Positions 17,467-27,300 of a stretch of 64,000 nt of DNA are shown here, one piece after another. Numbering within the stretch: position 1 is the stretch's first letter; each line of letters begins with the position of its first letter. The notes beneath the pieces were generated by a model. That model did not search any database, was not told where the DNA came from, and worked only from the letters and a program-made list of their open reading frames with translations. The position numbers and the translations under genes were made by a program. Source of the DNA: Sarcina sp. DSM 11001 (GTDB taxonomy: Bacteria; Bacillota; Clostridia; Lachnospirales; Lachnospiraceae); contig NZ_FNFZ01000003.1 in the NCBI RefSeq assembly GCF_900101015.1, positions 62,001 to 126,000 on the forward strand, in the 5' to 3' direction.

Positions 17467-17760
17467 AATACTGAAAAGCGCTTTTTCGAAAAATACTGAA
17501 AATAAATACTGAAAATAAAGAAAGAGCCCGCACAGGGCGGCAGAAGCCGGAATCAGGTTCCGGTCCCCCCGTCCTGTGCGGGCTTGTTTTTCGTCTGTTT
17601 TTCACGATGGAAAATCAGTTCTAAAGCTCTGCAAATCTCTAATGCGGCCCCTCTATTCAGGCTCTCTGCTCAGACTCTCTATCCAGCCAATCTGCAAACT
17701 CTATATACAGTCTTCTTTTCAAACTTTCTCTTACAGACTCTCTGTGCTGACTCTGCAGGG
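17467..17760. repeat. Degenerate repeat tracts flanking a terminator
   Basis: AATACTGAAAA recurs at 17467, 17492 and 17505. Beyond the terminator, a pyrimidine-rich tract repeats CTCTATTCAG, CTCTCTGCTCAG, CTCTCTATCCAG and related forms with a loose 15-16 bp period. The two tracts are unrelated in sequence. Confidence 0.5.
17525..17590 (+). terminator. Intrinsic terminator after prs
   Basis: AGCCCGCACAGG (17525-17536) pairs with CCTGTGCGGGCT (17573-17584), enclosing an inner CCGGAA/TTCCGG hairpin. TTGTTTTT follows on the plus strand. The A-rich left flank could let it also act on minus-strand transcripts from the dCMP deaminase side. Confidence 0.85.
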
Positions 17761-17819
17761 GAATCGTGTGCAGCAGGCAGCGGCTTTCGGCAGCAGAAGC
17801 CCTTCAGGCTCTGCTATGG

Positions 17820-18305
17820 TCAGAGGTCGATCTGGATAGTCCTGCCCGTTCTTTCGTACTGCCGGTAGGTCACGCCTGCCGCGTCAAACATCCTCTTGCT
17901 CGCGATCGTGCTGTCCGCCTCCGCATACTTGTCACTGTCATAAACGACATTGCGGATCCCCGACTGGATGATCGCCTTGGCGCATTCGTTGCAGGGAAAG
18001 AGAGTGACATACAGGGTTGCTCCTTCAAGGCTGCCTCCCCTGTAATTGAGGATCGCGTTCAGTTCACTGTGGGTCACATAGGGATACTTGGTCATCAGAG
18101 GCTTTCCATCTCTGCCCCAGGGGAAATCGTCGTCTGAACATCCTGTCGGAAGCCCGTTGTATCCCATGGAAAGGATCTTGTGCTCATCGCTGACAATGCA
18201 GCAGCCGACCTGCGTGCTGGGGTCTTTGGAACGCATCCCGGAAAGCTGTGCGACTCCCATAAAGTATTCATCCCAGGAAATATATCCTTTTCTTTTTCCT
18301 GTCAT
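17820..18305 (-). CDS. Deoxycytidylate (dCMP) deaminase family protein
   Basis: A zinc-dependent deaminase expected to convert dCMP to dUMP, feeding thymidylate synthesis. The zinc-site motifs are HSELNAIL near residue 77 (HxE form) and PCNECAKAII near residue 101 (PCxxC form). At 161 aa it has the size of ComEB-type dCMP deaminases. The ATG follows a GGGGG run. It is last in a minus-strand run GH18-tsaC-upp-dCMP deaminase, two of which are pyrimidine salvage enzymes. Confidence 0.9.
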   Translation of the reverse strand: MTGKRKGYISWDEYFMGVAQLSGMRSKDPSTQVGCCIVSDEHKILSMGYNGLPTGCSDDDFPWGRDGKPLMTKYPYVTHSELNAILNYRGGSLEGATLYVTLFPCNECAKAIIQSGIRNVVYDSDKYAEADSTIASKRMFDAAGVTYRQYERTGRTIQIDL

Positions 18306-18393
18306 TTTTCCCCCTTTCCGCTGTTCGTTTAATCGGCATAGTGATATTGCGGAATTCTTTACGTTGTTTCTTTACGCTGTCAACCGGCTGTTT

Positions 18394-19023
18394 TTATTTT
18401 GTCCCGAAGATCCTGTCTCCCGCATCTCCCAGGCCGGGGACAATATATCCGTGTTCATTCAGGTGGTCATCCAGCGCGCCAATGTAGAGGTCTACATCCG
18501 GATGGGCTTCCTGAAACGCGCGCACGCCTTCCGGCGCCGCGATAATGCACAGAAAGCAAAGCTTTTTGCACCCGTGCTCCTTGAGCATCTGGACAGCCGC
18601 GATGGCGGATCCGCCTGTAGCGAACATGGGATCTACGACGAAGATCTGTCTCTCCCCCACATCCGCGGGAAGCTTGCAGTAATATTCCACAGGCTTGAGG
18701 GTCTGGGGATCCCTGTAAAGTCCGATGTGACCGACCTTGGCTGCGGGGATCATCGCCAGCATGCCTTCCACCATTCCCAGGCCCGCCCGGAGGATAGGCA
18801 CGACAGCAAGCTTCTTTCCCTTGAGCTCCTTGGAGACAGTCCTGCAGATCGGAGTCTCGATCTCCACGTCCTCCAGCTCCAGGTCTCTTGTCGCCTCATA
18901 GCACAGGAGCATGGCTATTTCCGAGATGTTCTCCCTGAATTCCTTGGTCCCTGTTTCCTTTTTCCTGATGATACCGATTTTGTGTGAAATCAAAGGGTGA
19001 TTCATGATAAATGTTTTTGCCAT
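18394..19023 (-). CDS. upp: Uracil phosphoribosyltransferase
   Basis: Salvages uracil with PRPP to give UMP. Characteristic segments are LRAGLGM, the PRPP loop [11 protein letters not shown] and the uracil-binding C-terminus [12 protein letters not shown]. The 209-aa length is exact for the family. The ATG follows AGGAGG closely. It lies 26 bp behind tsaC and 88 bp before the dCMP deaminase on the same strand. Confidence 0.97.
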   Translation of the reverse strand: MAKTFIMNHPLISHKIGIIRKKETGTKEFRENISEIAMLLCYEATRDLELEDVEIETPICRTVSKELKGKKLAVVPILRAGLGMVEGMLAMIPAAKVGHIGLYRDPQTLKPVEYYCKLPADVGERQIFVVDPMFATGGSAIAAVQMLKEHGCKKLCFLCIIAAPEGVRAFQEAHPDVDLYIGALDDHLNEHGYIVPGLGDAGDRIFGTK

Positions 19024-19049
19024 TGTTTCCTCCTGCCACTCCTATGGCC

Positions 19050-20099
19050 TTATACATGCACGATGCGGCTGCCCGCTGCCTTGAGCAGGCGGTTCATGAC
19101 CGCCCGTCCCACTCCGCTGGTATCAAATGCTTCTGCGTAGATCTCCTCAGCTCCCTCATCGTCAAATTCCCTGAGGATCCTGAAAAGTTCTCCGGCGACT
19201 GCCTCCCTGTCCTGTCTGGAGCCTGCGCTCCTTACGATATCCGCTTCGTATCTGTCCTTTGTCTCGTCGGTACAAATCACGCCTGTCCGGATCCCCGATG
19301 CCCTGCACCTGCGGATCCGGTCATTGACATAAGCCGTGACCGCCTCTCTCGTGCCGTCCACGACTGTCAGAGTCCCCTTCGGCGCGTAATGGCGGTATTT
19401 CATCCCCGGGGCTTTGGGTGCGGTATCATCGTCAAGACCCGGCACAAGACTGCCTGCATCCACGTCTCCCAGGAGCCCGGAAAGGTTTTCCCATGTAATA
19501 AATCCCGGACGCAGAATGACCGGAGTCTCCTCCGTCAGGTCAATGATCGTGGACTCCAGTCCCAGACCGACCTTTCCGCCGTCAATGATCATATCCACCC
19601 GGCCATCCAGATCCTCCCTGCAATATCTTGCCAGCGTAGGGCTCGGCCTCCCCGAGCGATTCGCGCTGGGCGCGGCAATAAAACCTCCGCCTGCTTCGAT
19701 CAGGGCCTGTGCGATCCTGTTGGATGGAAAACGGACCGCCACCGTATCCAGTCCTCCCGTCGTCTCCGGGGGAAGCTCCGGCTTTTTCGGCAGGATCATT
19801 GTGAGCGGTCCCGGCCAGAAGGTCTCCGCCAGCCGCCAACCTGCGGGAGGCACCTTCAATGCCACCTTTTCAAGATCCTCAAGCCTGTAGATATGGACGA
19901 TCAGCGGATTGTCCGAGGGTCTTCCCTTCGCCGCGTAAATCTTTCTGGATGACTCCGGATTAAAAGCATCCCCGCCAAGACCGTAGACAGTCTCCGTCGG
20001 AAAGGCGACCAGCCCTCCGCCGCGCAGGATCTCACCGGCCTGCAGGATCACGGGTATGTCGATCTTCTCTTCTGTCATCTTTACATAAATAGTCTTCAT
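19050..20099 (-). CDS. Threonylcarbamoyl-AMP synthase (Sua5 type)
   Basis: Makes threonylcarbamoyl-adenylate for the t6A37 modification of tRNAs that read ANN codons. Residues about 10-200 are the YrdC domain, with KGRPSDNPL and SANRSGRPSPT as substrate-binding motifs. The rest is the Sua5 C-terminal domain, joined by a linker (KAPGMKYRHYAPKG), so this is the long two-domain form (349 aa). The ribosome binding site is weak (AGGA, about 10 bases away). It lies between the GH18 gene and upp. Confidence 0.93.
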   Translation of the reverse strand: MKTIYVKMTEEKIDIPVILQAGEILRGGGLVAFPTETVYGLGGDAFNPESSRKIYAAKGRPSDNPLIVHIYRLEDLEKVALKVPPAGWRLAETFWPGPLTMILPKKPELPPETTGGLDTVAVRFPSNRIAQALIEAGGGFIAAPSANRSGRPSPTLARYCREDLDGRVDMIIDGGKVGLGLESTIIDLTEETPVILRPGFITWENLSGLLGDVDAGSLVPGLDDDTAPKAPGMKYRHYAPKGTLTVVDGTREAVTAYVNDRIRRCRASGIRTGVICTDETKDRYEADIVRSAGSRQDREAVAGELFRILREFDDEGAEEIYAEAFDTSGVGRAVMNRLLKAAGSRIVHV

Positions 20100-20119
20100 A
20101 CCGTTTCTGTCCTGCCAGC

Positions 20120-20222
20120 CTTGTCCTGTTTTTGTCCCTTCAGCCTGTCTTTTATGTCTGTCATTTTTTCTGTTTTTTTGCCTGTTATTTTCTGCCTGTC
20201 ATTTTTGGTCTGTCATTTTTTG
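20120..20222. repeat. Degenerate direct repeats between GH18 gene and tsaC
   Basis: On the minus strand the motif AAAAATGACAG(A/G)C or a variant recurs about five times with a loose period near 15 bp. It begins within the last codons of the GH18 gene and fills the 113-bp gap. The first copies overlap coding sequence, so at least part of the array was tolerated in the protein tail. Confidence 0.55.
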
Positions 20223-21907
20223 ATATAGTCCTCGATCTTGTCCCAGACATCATTTGTCTCAAGACCAAGCCTCCAGACAGCCAGGCCGTGGATTCCGTTT
20301 TCTTCCATTACATCGAGCTTGCACTTAACGGATCTTTTGTCCTCGAGCCAGATCTGGTAAAGCGTATCTCCGGACTGTTTCTCGGCATAGTACTGACCGG
20401 CCGTGCTGTTCCATTCCTTTTTCATATCATGCTCGGCCATAAAGGCCTTCGCTTCGACCATATCCAGCATCTGGGAACTGACCTTTCCCTTTTTTGTCTC
20501 CCAACCTCTGGTATAGAAGGGAATGGCATTGATCAGGCGGTCGGCAGGGACCTCTTTGAGCATCTCCTGGATCCCGTACTCGACGTAGCCGATCGAAGCG
20601 ACGCTTCCGGCCTCCTCGCTCCCCGCAAAGTGTTCATCATATCCCATGAGGATCACATAGTCCGCGTATCTGGCCTGCTCCTCCAGATCGTAGAAGTCAT
20701 TGAAATTGTAAGGAACATAATTGTTGACGGAAATAAACAGGCCTGCATTGCGGCAGGCAATGCCGATCTCCCGGACAAACTCCACAAAGTCCGGTCCCTC
20801 AGCTTCGGTCAGACCCTCAATGTCGACATTGATTCCTTCGATCCCGTATTTCAGAGCTTCCTCCACGACCGTCCTGATCACCTTCTGCCTGCCGGCATAG
20901 GTTTCAAGGAACTGTGTATAGAGCCTGCCGTCGTGATTCTGGAAATTATCCAGGACTCCCCAGACCTGCATGCCGTTGTCATGCGCGGTCTTTATATAGT
21001 CACGGGAGGCCTTGTTGTCGATATCCCCGTCTTCACTGTCCAGGGTAAACCAGGTCGGGGCCAGCACATTGATCGCCTTTGTCCCCACCAGCATCCCGGG
21101 CATAAATTCATTGCTTTCTTTGAAGCTGATGACATTCCAGGCCAGACAGACGCGGCCGTCCATTTTCCTGTATTCTATCTCCGGCTCCACGACATCAGTC
21201 ACAGGTTCCAGCTCCTGTTCGCGGGTCTCCGTCAGATACTTGTTCTCAATATAACCGTAAAACCCGTCTGCTGTCTCAATGCGCGTCCATTCATCCACTG
21301 TCTCAAGGACCAGGACATCTGTTCCCTGCTCCACAGCGGCGATGATCGGCGCCTTGACCCCTCCGAGCGTCCGCATATTTGTATCGCTCTTGAGGGTCGC
21401 CATCTGTTCCTTACCCCAGGCGGTGCGGAGAACGACGCGGTTGGGACCTGTGTAAACAGCATAGTAGAAATTCGTAAACTTCCTGATATATTCAAGAGCG
21501 ATATAAAGAGTGTCCCCCTCCAGGACAGCCGGCGCGTAAGCCGTCTCCTGAGCGCCGCTTTTGCTGCTCACCCAGCCAGTATTCCCGACCGTTGCCACGA
21601 TCTGTTCATCGGGGTAGCAATAGCTCAGCGTGCCGTCTTTCTTTCCATAATAAAAGCGGTCATTCAGGAGACTTTTGACAGTCTCAAAGTCGAGATAACA
21701 GGTGTCCCCGAATCTCCGCGCATGCATTTCCGAGACAAAATTTTCGTAGATCACCGGAAAATCGTCCCCGTCCTGTACGCCGTAATATTCATCCAGATTC
21801 TGGCGCTCATTTGTATACATGTAATGATCATAATAAAGTTTACAAAAGGCTCCTCCCAGAACCGCAATGAGGATAACAGTGATAATAAAGGGGACAGCTT
21901 TCTTCAT
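20213..21907 (-). CDS. Membrane-anchored glycoside hydrolase family 18 protein with SH3 domain
   Basis: Probably cuts a chito-oligosaccharide or peptidoglycan-type glycan outside the membrane. Residues 5-25 form an uncleaved signal or membrane anchor. Residues about 170-235 look like a bacterial SH3 domain (VLVLETVDEWTRIE, GFYGYIENKYL). Residues about 250-560 are GH18-like, with the catalytic signature GINVDIEG (Glu364). The closest known roles are spore cortex or cell-wall hydrolases such as YaaH/YdhD; the exact substrate cannot be read from sequence. Length is 564 aa. A perfect extended -10 lies 150 bp upstream. It heads the run that includes tsaC, upp and the dCMP deaminase. Confidence 0.88.
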   Translation of the reverse strand: MKKAVPFIITVILIAVLGGAFCKLYYDHYMYTNERQNLDEYYGVQDGDDFPVIYENFVSEMHARRFGDTCYLDFETVKSLLNDRFYYGKKDGTLSYCYPDEQIVATVGNTGWVSSKSGAQETAYAPAVLEGDTLYIALEYIRKFTNFYYAVYTGPNRVVLRTAWGKEQMATLKSDTNMRTLGGVKAPIIAAVEQGTDVLVLETVDEWTRIETADGFYGYIENKYLTETREQELEPVTDVVEPEIEYRKMDGRVCLAWNVISFKESNEFMPGMLVGTKAINVLAPTWFTLDSEDGDIDNKASRDYIKTAHDNGMQVWGVLDNFQNHDGRLYTQFLETYAGRQKVIRTVVEEALKYGIEGINVDIEGLTEAEGPDFVEFVREIGIACRNAGLFISVNNYVPYNFNDFYDLEEQARYADYVILMGYDEHFAGSEEAGSVASIGYVEYGIQEMLKEVPADRLINAIPFYTRGWETKKGKVSSQMLDMVEAKAFMAEHDMKKEWNSTAGQYYAEKQSGDTLYQIWLEDKRSVKCKLDVMEENGIHGLAVWRLGLETNDVWDKIEDYIKK

Positions 21908-22056
21908 TCCTCGCCTCTTTTCCGATCTCTCTTTTCTGATAGGAGGACACTCCCGAAAAACGGGTCATCCTGCCTGTCTCGCATCCTGTCTGTCTCATTT
22001 GTTTAAGTCCGGAACCCGATCCCGCTGTTCCGCTCATCCGGGAGCAGGTCTGAATT

Positions 22057-22065
22057 ATTATAGCA
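22057..22065 (-). promoter_or_regulatory. Extended -10 promoter for GH18-tsaC-upp run
   Basis: On the minus strand this reads TGC TATAAT, a perfect -10 with the TG extension. The -35 is poor. It would give a leader of about 140 nt. Confidence 0.5.
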
Positions 22066-22637
22066 CAAGAAAGAAGCATAGAAAAGACGGAGCCTGCCCG
22101 CCGGTCCGGTACCTGCGCTGCCGCACAGGCAGAGCACACACAGTCAGATCAGTCTGTTGACCGGAGCCGAAAGCGGCACAGGCTCTCCCGAAGATATGCC
22201 CGAAAGACCTGGTATCGAGAAGCATTCAGACAGCCGGTCTCCGGGGTCCTCCTGGAACAGGGGACAATGCCGGCCGGCTGATAGAAAAGTGGCTGCGGAG
22301 CTTGTAAAGGATGTAGAATCATACCGTGAGATGAATCCCCATGCTCCTGATCCCGCCGGATCACATCTGAATTACATTCCAAATTACTGTCAAAATCATT
22401 GTATCTTTTCATACAGACAGGACAGGCCCTGCTTCACTATGGAATATTTGGCGCGAATATTCAGGTGTACTTGTATGACAAACAGTGAGCAGATAATCTC
22501 AAACAGATAATCTCATTATGCTGAACTATCAGTCGAAGTATCCCTAAAGTTCCGTCAGGCAGCCTTCCCCGCGAAATCCTCTTCCCTCCTTTCTGAATCA
22601 AAAATTCTGAATCTGAAATAATCCGGTGCGGGAACAA

Positions 22638-22675
22638 GGCTATTGTAAAAGACGCCTTTTTCGCACACAATAGCC
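22638..22675. repeat. 9-bp inverted repeat with 20-base loop
   Basis: GGCTATTGT (22638-22646) and ACAATAGCC (22667-22675) pair perfectly around a 20-base loop. No T-run follows on the plus strand. Its function is unknown. Confidence 0.5.
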
Positions 22676-22725
22676 CCGGCCTCCTTAATTCCTTAAACCG
22701 GGATTTTAGTGATTTTCGCACAAAC

Positions 22726-22869
22726 CGCTTAAGTGATTTTCGGAGTTTAAGTTGTTTTCGTAGTTTAAACGGTTTTCGCAGTTTAAGCGGTTTTCGATAC
22801 TTTCAGAATTTTCGTGACTTTCGCAGTTTTCGATATTTTCGGGGCTTAAGGGGCTTTCGATGCTTTCGG
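22726..22869. repeat. Eight 18-bp (about sixteen 9-bp) tandem repeats
   Basis: Units of 18 bp start at 22726, 22744, 22762, 22780, 22798, 22816, 22834 and 22852, for example AGTTTAAGCGGTTTTCGA. Each is really two nonamers, one of which nearly always ends in TTTCG plus one base; toward mecA the array becomes a plain 9-bp repeat. It ends 11 bp before the mecA -35. In-frame stops rule out a peptide repeat in the plus frames I checked. Confidence 0.85.
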
Positions 22870-22879
22870 ACTGAATGCT

Positions 22880-22908
22880 TTGACCACAGAGTTATGTCAT
22901 GCTATGAT
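22880..22908 (+). promoter_or_regulatory. Promoter for mecA
   Basis: TTGACC (22880-22885), 17 bp, TATGAT (22903-22908), with TG one base before the -10. Each hexamer has five of six consensus bases. Confidence 0.7.
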
Positions 22909-23018
22909 GATATTGCCGAGGCGATGATACCGGCCTGCGAAGCCGGAACCCCCGGACTTTCCGACCGTACAGTTCGAATCATTTAACAGTCGAAAAATAA
23001 TTGAGGAAATCCTACACA

Positions 23019-23834
23019 ATGAAGATTGAAAAAATAAATGAGAACCAGATCCGCTGCTTTCTCTCAAAACAGGAGCTGGACTCCCGGCATCTCCATCTCA
23101 AGGAACTCGCATATGGAACGGAAAAAGCAAGGGCTCTGTTCCAGGAGCTGATGGAGGAAGCCTTCCGCCAATATGGTTTTATTGTGGAGAACATGCCGGT
23201 CATGGTAGAAGCCGTGCCGCTGCAGGACGACAGTCTGGTCCTGATCATCACCAGGGTGGAAAATCCGGAGGAGCTTGATACGAGGTTTTCGAATTTCGCG
23301 CCGTCTGTCAAAAGCGGAGGGGAAGACGAAGGAGCAAAAGACTCTTCATCTGTTCTGAGCCAGCTTCTTGAGACGATCCGGCGGGAGCTGGGAGAATCCC
23401 CGGAGAAATCTGCGGAAAAAGGATCCCCCGCCTCCGGCGTCGATCCTCAGCCCGGGACCGCACGCTCTTCGGGACAGGACAGCAAAAATCCCCCCGCCCC
23501 GGAAAGCAGAAAAGCTCAGGGAGTACTCCATCCGGATCCTCAGCTGTACACCTTTCACTCGCTCGGAAGAGCTGCGGATGCCGCCTGCATGGTCCCGGAT
23601 TTCTCAGGAAAAAGCTCCCTCTACCGCGACCCTGCTGACTCAAAATATTATCTGTTTCTGCTTCCTTCGGAAGATACCGACGCCGCTGTCTTCAGCCGGG
23701 TGCTTTCCACCTTCTCCGAATTCGGCAGGTCCGAATACATCACTCCGGCGCGCGAACAGTATCTGAAGGAGCACTGTGAGGTGCTCTGCGCCGCCGACGC
23801 TGTCGCAAGACTCACGGCGCTCGGGCAAAACTGA
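23019..23834 (+). CDS. mecA: Adaptor protein MecA
   Basis: MecA delivers substrates to the ClpCP protease and controls competence or sporulation factors in Firmicutes. The N-terminal substrate-binding domain (MKIEKINENQIRCFLSKQEL) and the ClpC-binding C-terminal domain (about residues 175-265, LYTFHSLGRAADAACMV) are both recognisable. They are joined by a Ser/Pro/Gly/Lys linker longer than in Bacillus MecA. An upstream TTG at 23001 is in frame, but the ATG at 23019 gives the family N-terminus; GAGGAA is about 10 bases away. Length is 271 aa. A terminator follows closely. Confidence 0.92.
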   Translation: MKIEKINENQIRCFLSKQELDSRHLHLKELAYGTEKARALFQELMEEAFRQYGFIVENMPVMVEAVPLQDDSLVLIITRVENPEELDTRFSNFAPSVKSGGEDEGAKDSSSVLSQLLETIRRELGESPEKSAEKGSPASGVDPQPGTARSSGQDSKNPPAPESRKAQGVLHPDPQLYTFHSLGRAADAACMVPDFSGKSSLYRDPADSKYYLFLLPSEDTDAAVFSRVLSTFSEFGRSEYITPAREQYLKEHCEVLCAADAVARLTALGQN

Positions 23835-23886
23835 CTGCCCTGATCCGCCCTCACAGACTTTGATTCCCCGATTCTCAAAAATCACC

Positions 23887-23916
23887 CCGCGGTCCGTCCG
23901 GTCCGCGGTTTTTTTT
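23887..23916 (+). terminator. Intrinsic terminator after mecA
   Basis: CCGCGG (23887-23892) pairs with CCGCGG (23903-23908), with extra inner CC/GG pairs, followed by eight Ts. It lies 50 bp after the mecA stop. Confidence 0.9.
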
Positions 23917-23982
23917 ATGGAATTCATCCAAATGTTAGTTTTTATTAACCGCTTTTTTCATACATTTGTAATGAATATTTTC

Positions 23983-23991
23983 TGATACAAT
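23983..23991 (+). promoter_or_regulatory. Extended -10 promoter for nifJ
   Basis: TGATACAAT matches TGnTATAAT at all but one base. No good -35 is present. The predicted start is about 23998, one base before the inverted repeat. Confidence 0.5.
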
Positions 23992-23998
23992 CCCTAAA

Positions 23999-24025
23999 AT
24001 CGCATTGCAATTTGCACAATGCGAT
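23999..24025 (+). promoter_or_regulatory. Inverted repeat at nifJ transcription start (operator candidate)
   Basis: ATCGCATTG and CAATGCGAT flank 9 bases, a perfect 9-bp inverted repeat. Its position at +1 to +27 fits a repressor site or a 5' mRNA hairpin. It does not match the Rex consensus. Confidence 0.5.
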
Positions 24026-24385
24026 GTTAACATAAATATGCTGGATCCACTATGAAGGTTTTCTGTACTTCACGTTCACCGGTCCCTTTTTGTGGGGGGC
24101 GGGGAACCTGATCCTGTACCATCGGGGTTCGCGCGGATAAATTCTGTCTGTTTCGCGTTCTCTATCATGAAGGCGTAAACACGGAGCCGGATTCCTGCGC
24201 CGCAGGATCTGAGGGGGATCCGTACAGCCAGGCCTTGTTTCAGGTGGTATGCATGGTGGTACCGGCATATCCGGAACATGCGTTTGCTGCATCTTTTGAG
24301 CAGCCGTAACCTGTCCGGGATCGCAGGACAGTTACATATAGTGTCAAATGCGGTAACCGCTTCACATTTACAGGAGGACAATGTA

Positions 24386-27300
24386 ATGGCAAGAAAGTTT
24401 CTCACCATGGATGGTAACGAAGCTGCTGCACACGCCGCGTATGCGTATACAGAAGTAGCTACCATCTATCCCATCACTCCTTCATCCGTCATGCCTGAGC
24501 ATGTCGATGAGTGGGCAACAGCCGGCAGAAAGAATATCTTCGGCCAGAAGGTTCGTGTCACGGAGCTGCAGTCCGAGGCAGGCGCTGCTGCTGCAGTTCA
24601 CGGCTCCATCGCCGCAGGTGCGATGACCTCCACCTTCACGGCTTCCCAGGGTCTTCTTCTGATGATCCCGAACCTTTACAAGATCGCCGGTGAAGGTCTT
24701 CCGGCAGTCTGCAACGTCTCTGCACGTGCTGTATGTTCCCACGCGCTGAACATCTTCGGCGACCACTCCGACGTCTACGCTGCCCGTCAGACCGGCTGCG
24801 CGATGCTCTGCGAGTCCAGCGTACAGGAAGTCATGGACCTGACCCCCGTTGCTTACTGCGCGGCAGTCAAGGGCAAACTTCCTTTCATCAACTTCTTTGA
24901 CGGCTTCCGTACCTCCCATGAAATCCAGAAGATCCAGATCTGGGATTATGAAGATCTCGACGACATGATCGACCACGAAGCGATCGCCGAGTTCCGTAAC
25001 AACTGCCTGAACCCCACACATCCCCGTGAGATGGGCTCCGCGCAGAACCCCGACATCTTCTTCCAGACCCGTGAGGCCTGCAACCCTTACTACGATGCAA
25101 TGCCCGCGATCGTCCAGGGTTACATGGACAAGGTCAATGCCAAGATCGGCACAGATTATAAGCTGTTCAACTACTACGGCGCTCCCGATGCCGAGAAGAT
25201 CATCATCGCCATGGGTTCCGTCAATGAGACCATCGAAGAGACTGTCGATTATCTCATGGGCAAGGGCGAGAAGGTCGGCGTAGTCAAGGTCCGCCTGTAC
25301 AGGCCTTTCTGCACCGAGGCATTCCTCGCAGCCATCCCGGATTCCGTGAAGCAGATCTCCGTCCTCGACAGGACAAAAGAGCCCGGCTCCATCGGCGAGC
25401 CTCTGGCACTGGATGTCAAGGCTGCTCTGGCTGATTCCAAGTTCAAGGATGTTCCCGTGTTCTCCGGCCGTTACGGCCTGGGTTCCAAGGACACCACACC
25501 TGCTCAGATCATCGCTGTTTACAAGAACAACGAGAAGAAGACCTTCACCATCGGTATCTATGATGATGTCACGAACCTGTCCCTCGACGCAGGCAAGGAA
25601 ATCGTCACAACTCCCGAAGGCACGATCTGCTGCAAGTTCTGGGGCCTTGGCGCTGACGGTACTGTCGGTGCGAACAAGAACTCCATCAAGATCATCGGCG
25701 ACAACACCGACATGTATGCACAGGCATACTTTGATTATGACTCCAAGAAGTCCGGCGGCGTGACCATGTCCCACCTCCGCTTCGGCAAGAAGCCCATCAA
25801 GTCCACTTATCTGGTACGCCAGGCGAACTTCGTCGCATGCCACAACCCGGCATACATCCGCAAGTTCAACATGTCCCAGGAGCTGGTCGACGGCGGCACG
25901 TTCCTTCTGAACTGCAGCTGGGGCACACCTGAAGGCCTTGAGACCCACCTTCCTCCTCAGGTCAAGCGCTTCATCCACGACCACAACATCCAGTTCTACA
26001 CCATCGACGGTGTCAAGATCGGTATCGAGACCGGCATGGGCCCGACCAGGATCAACACCATCCTGCAGTCCGCATTCTTCAAACTTGCCAACATCATCCC
26101 TGAGGAAGATGCCATCAGGCTTATGAAGGAAGCTGCTCAGAAGACCTACGGCCGCAAGGGTCAGGACGTTGTCGACAAGAACTGCGCCGCTATCGACGCA
26201 GGTGCCAAGAACGTCGTCAAGGTTGATGTTCCCGACAGCTGGGGCAAGTGCGAAGGCGAAGAGTATGACATCGCTGTCGCTTCCGGCGACCGTAAGGACG
26301 TCGTTGACTTCGTCAACAACATCCAGGCTAAGGTCAACGGACAGGAAGGTAACAAGGTTCCTGTATCCGTCGTTTCCACATACTATGAAGGCTCCACACC
26401 TTCCGGCTCCGCCGCATTCGAGAAGCGCGGTATCGCCGTCAACGTTCCTGTATGGAACAGCGCAAACTGCATCCAGTGTACATTCTGCTCTTATGTCTGC
26501 CCTCACGCCGCGATCCGTACGATGGCTCTGACAGAAGAAGAAGCAGCCAAGATGCCTGCCGGCACTGTCTGCCTGAATCTGAACGGCATGCCCGGCTACA
26601 AGTTCGCGATCGTTGTTTCCTCGCTCGACTGCACGGGCTGCGGAAGCTGCGCGAATGTCTGCCCTGGCATGAAGGGCAACAAGGCTCTGGTCATGACCCG
26701 TCTGGAAGAGGGCATGGCTCAGCCCAACGAGCAGGAAGCTTTCAACACCGCCGTCAAGTTCCCGATCAAGAAGGACGTCGTTGCGAAGTTCAAAGAGACC
26801 ACCGTCAAGGGTTCCCAGTTCAAGCAGCCTCTGCTTGAGTTCTCCGGCGCATGCGCAGGCTGCGGCGAGACTCCTTATGCTAAGCTGATCACTCAGCTGT
26901 TCGGCGACAGGATGTTCATCGCGAACGCTACCGGATGCTCCTCCATCTGGGGTAACTCCTCTCCTTCCACTCCTTACACGGTTGACGCGAACGGCCACGG
27001 TCCTGCATGGTCCAACTCCCTGTTCGAAGATGCTGCTGAGTTCGGTTATGGTATGTTCCTGGCCAACGAAGCACTCCGTGAGAGCCTCAAGGAGAAGGTC
27101 GAGGCCATCAAAGAGACTGCCGGCGACGCCGTGAAGGCTGCTGCTGACAAGTGGCTCGAGACCTATTCGATCGGCGCTGAGAACGGCGCTGCCACCGACG
27201 CTCTGGTCGCTGCTCTCGAGGCAGACGGCTCTGACGCCGCAAAGGCAATCGTTGAGCAGAAACAGTTCCTGGCCAAGAAGTCCCAGTGGGTCTTCGGTGG

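Larger units (their letters stand above)
17343..17819. other. Convergent prs/dCMP deaminase gap
   Basis: It contains three AATACTGAAAA repeats (17467-17515), a strong terminator (17525-17584), and a drifting CTCT/CAGACTCTCTAT-like repeat tract (about 17620-17760). No gene is visible. Confidence 0.6.
21908..23018. other. Long divergent gap between GH18 gene and mecA
   Basis: About 1.1 kb with no credible gene. It contains the GH18 promoter (22057-22065), a 9-bp hairpin (22638-22675), a 9/18-bp tandem repeat array (22726-22869) and the mecA promoter (22880-22908). Open frames at 22149-22412 and 22157-22510 lack ribosome binding sites and recognisable sequence. Confidence 0.6.
23835..24385 (+). 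other. mecA-nifJ gap with long nifJ leader
   Basis: After the mecA terminator come an extended -10 (23983-23991), an inverted repeat at the predicted transcript start (23999-24025), and about 360 nt of GC-rich leader with small hairpins (for example CCTGC/GCAGG near 24190). The nifJ frame stays open back to 24278, but the ribosome binding site fixes the start at 24386. Confidence 0.6.

Noticed and set aside
20132-22006. 624-codon frame antisense to the GH18 gene
   Set aside because: The GH18 frame has a signal segment, SH3 and catalytic motifs; the antisense frame has none.
22149-22721. Small open frames in the GH18-mecA gap
   Set aside because: No ribosome binding site, odd composition, and overlapping frames on both strands.
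24090-24240. TPP riboswitch ahead of nifJ (ACCTGATC and CTGAG strings)
   Set aside because: The two conserved strings occur in the wrong order and the required stems do not form.
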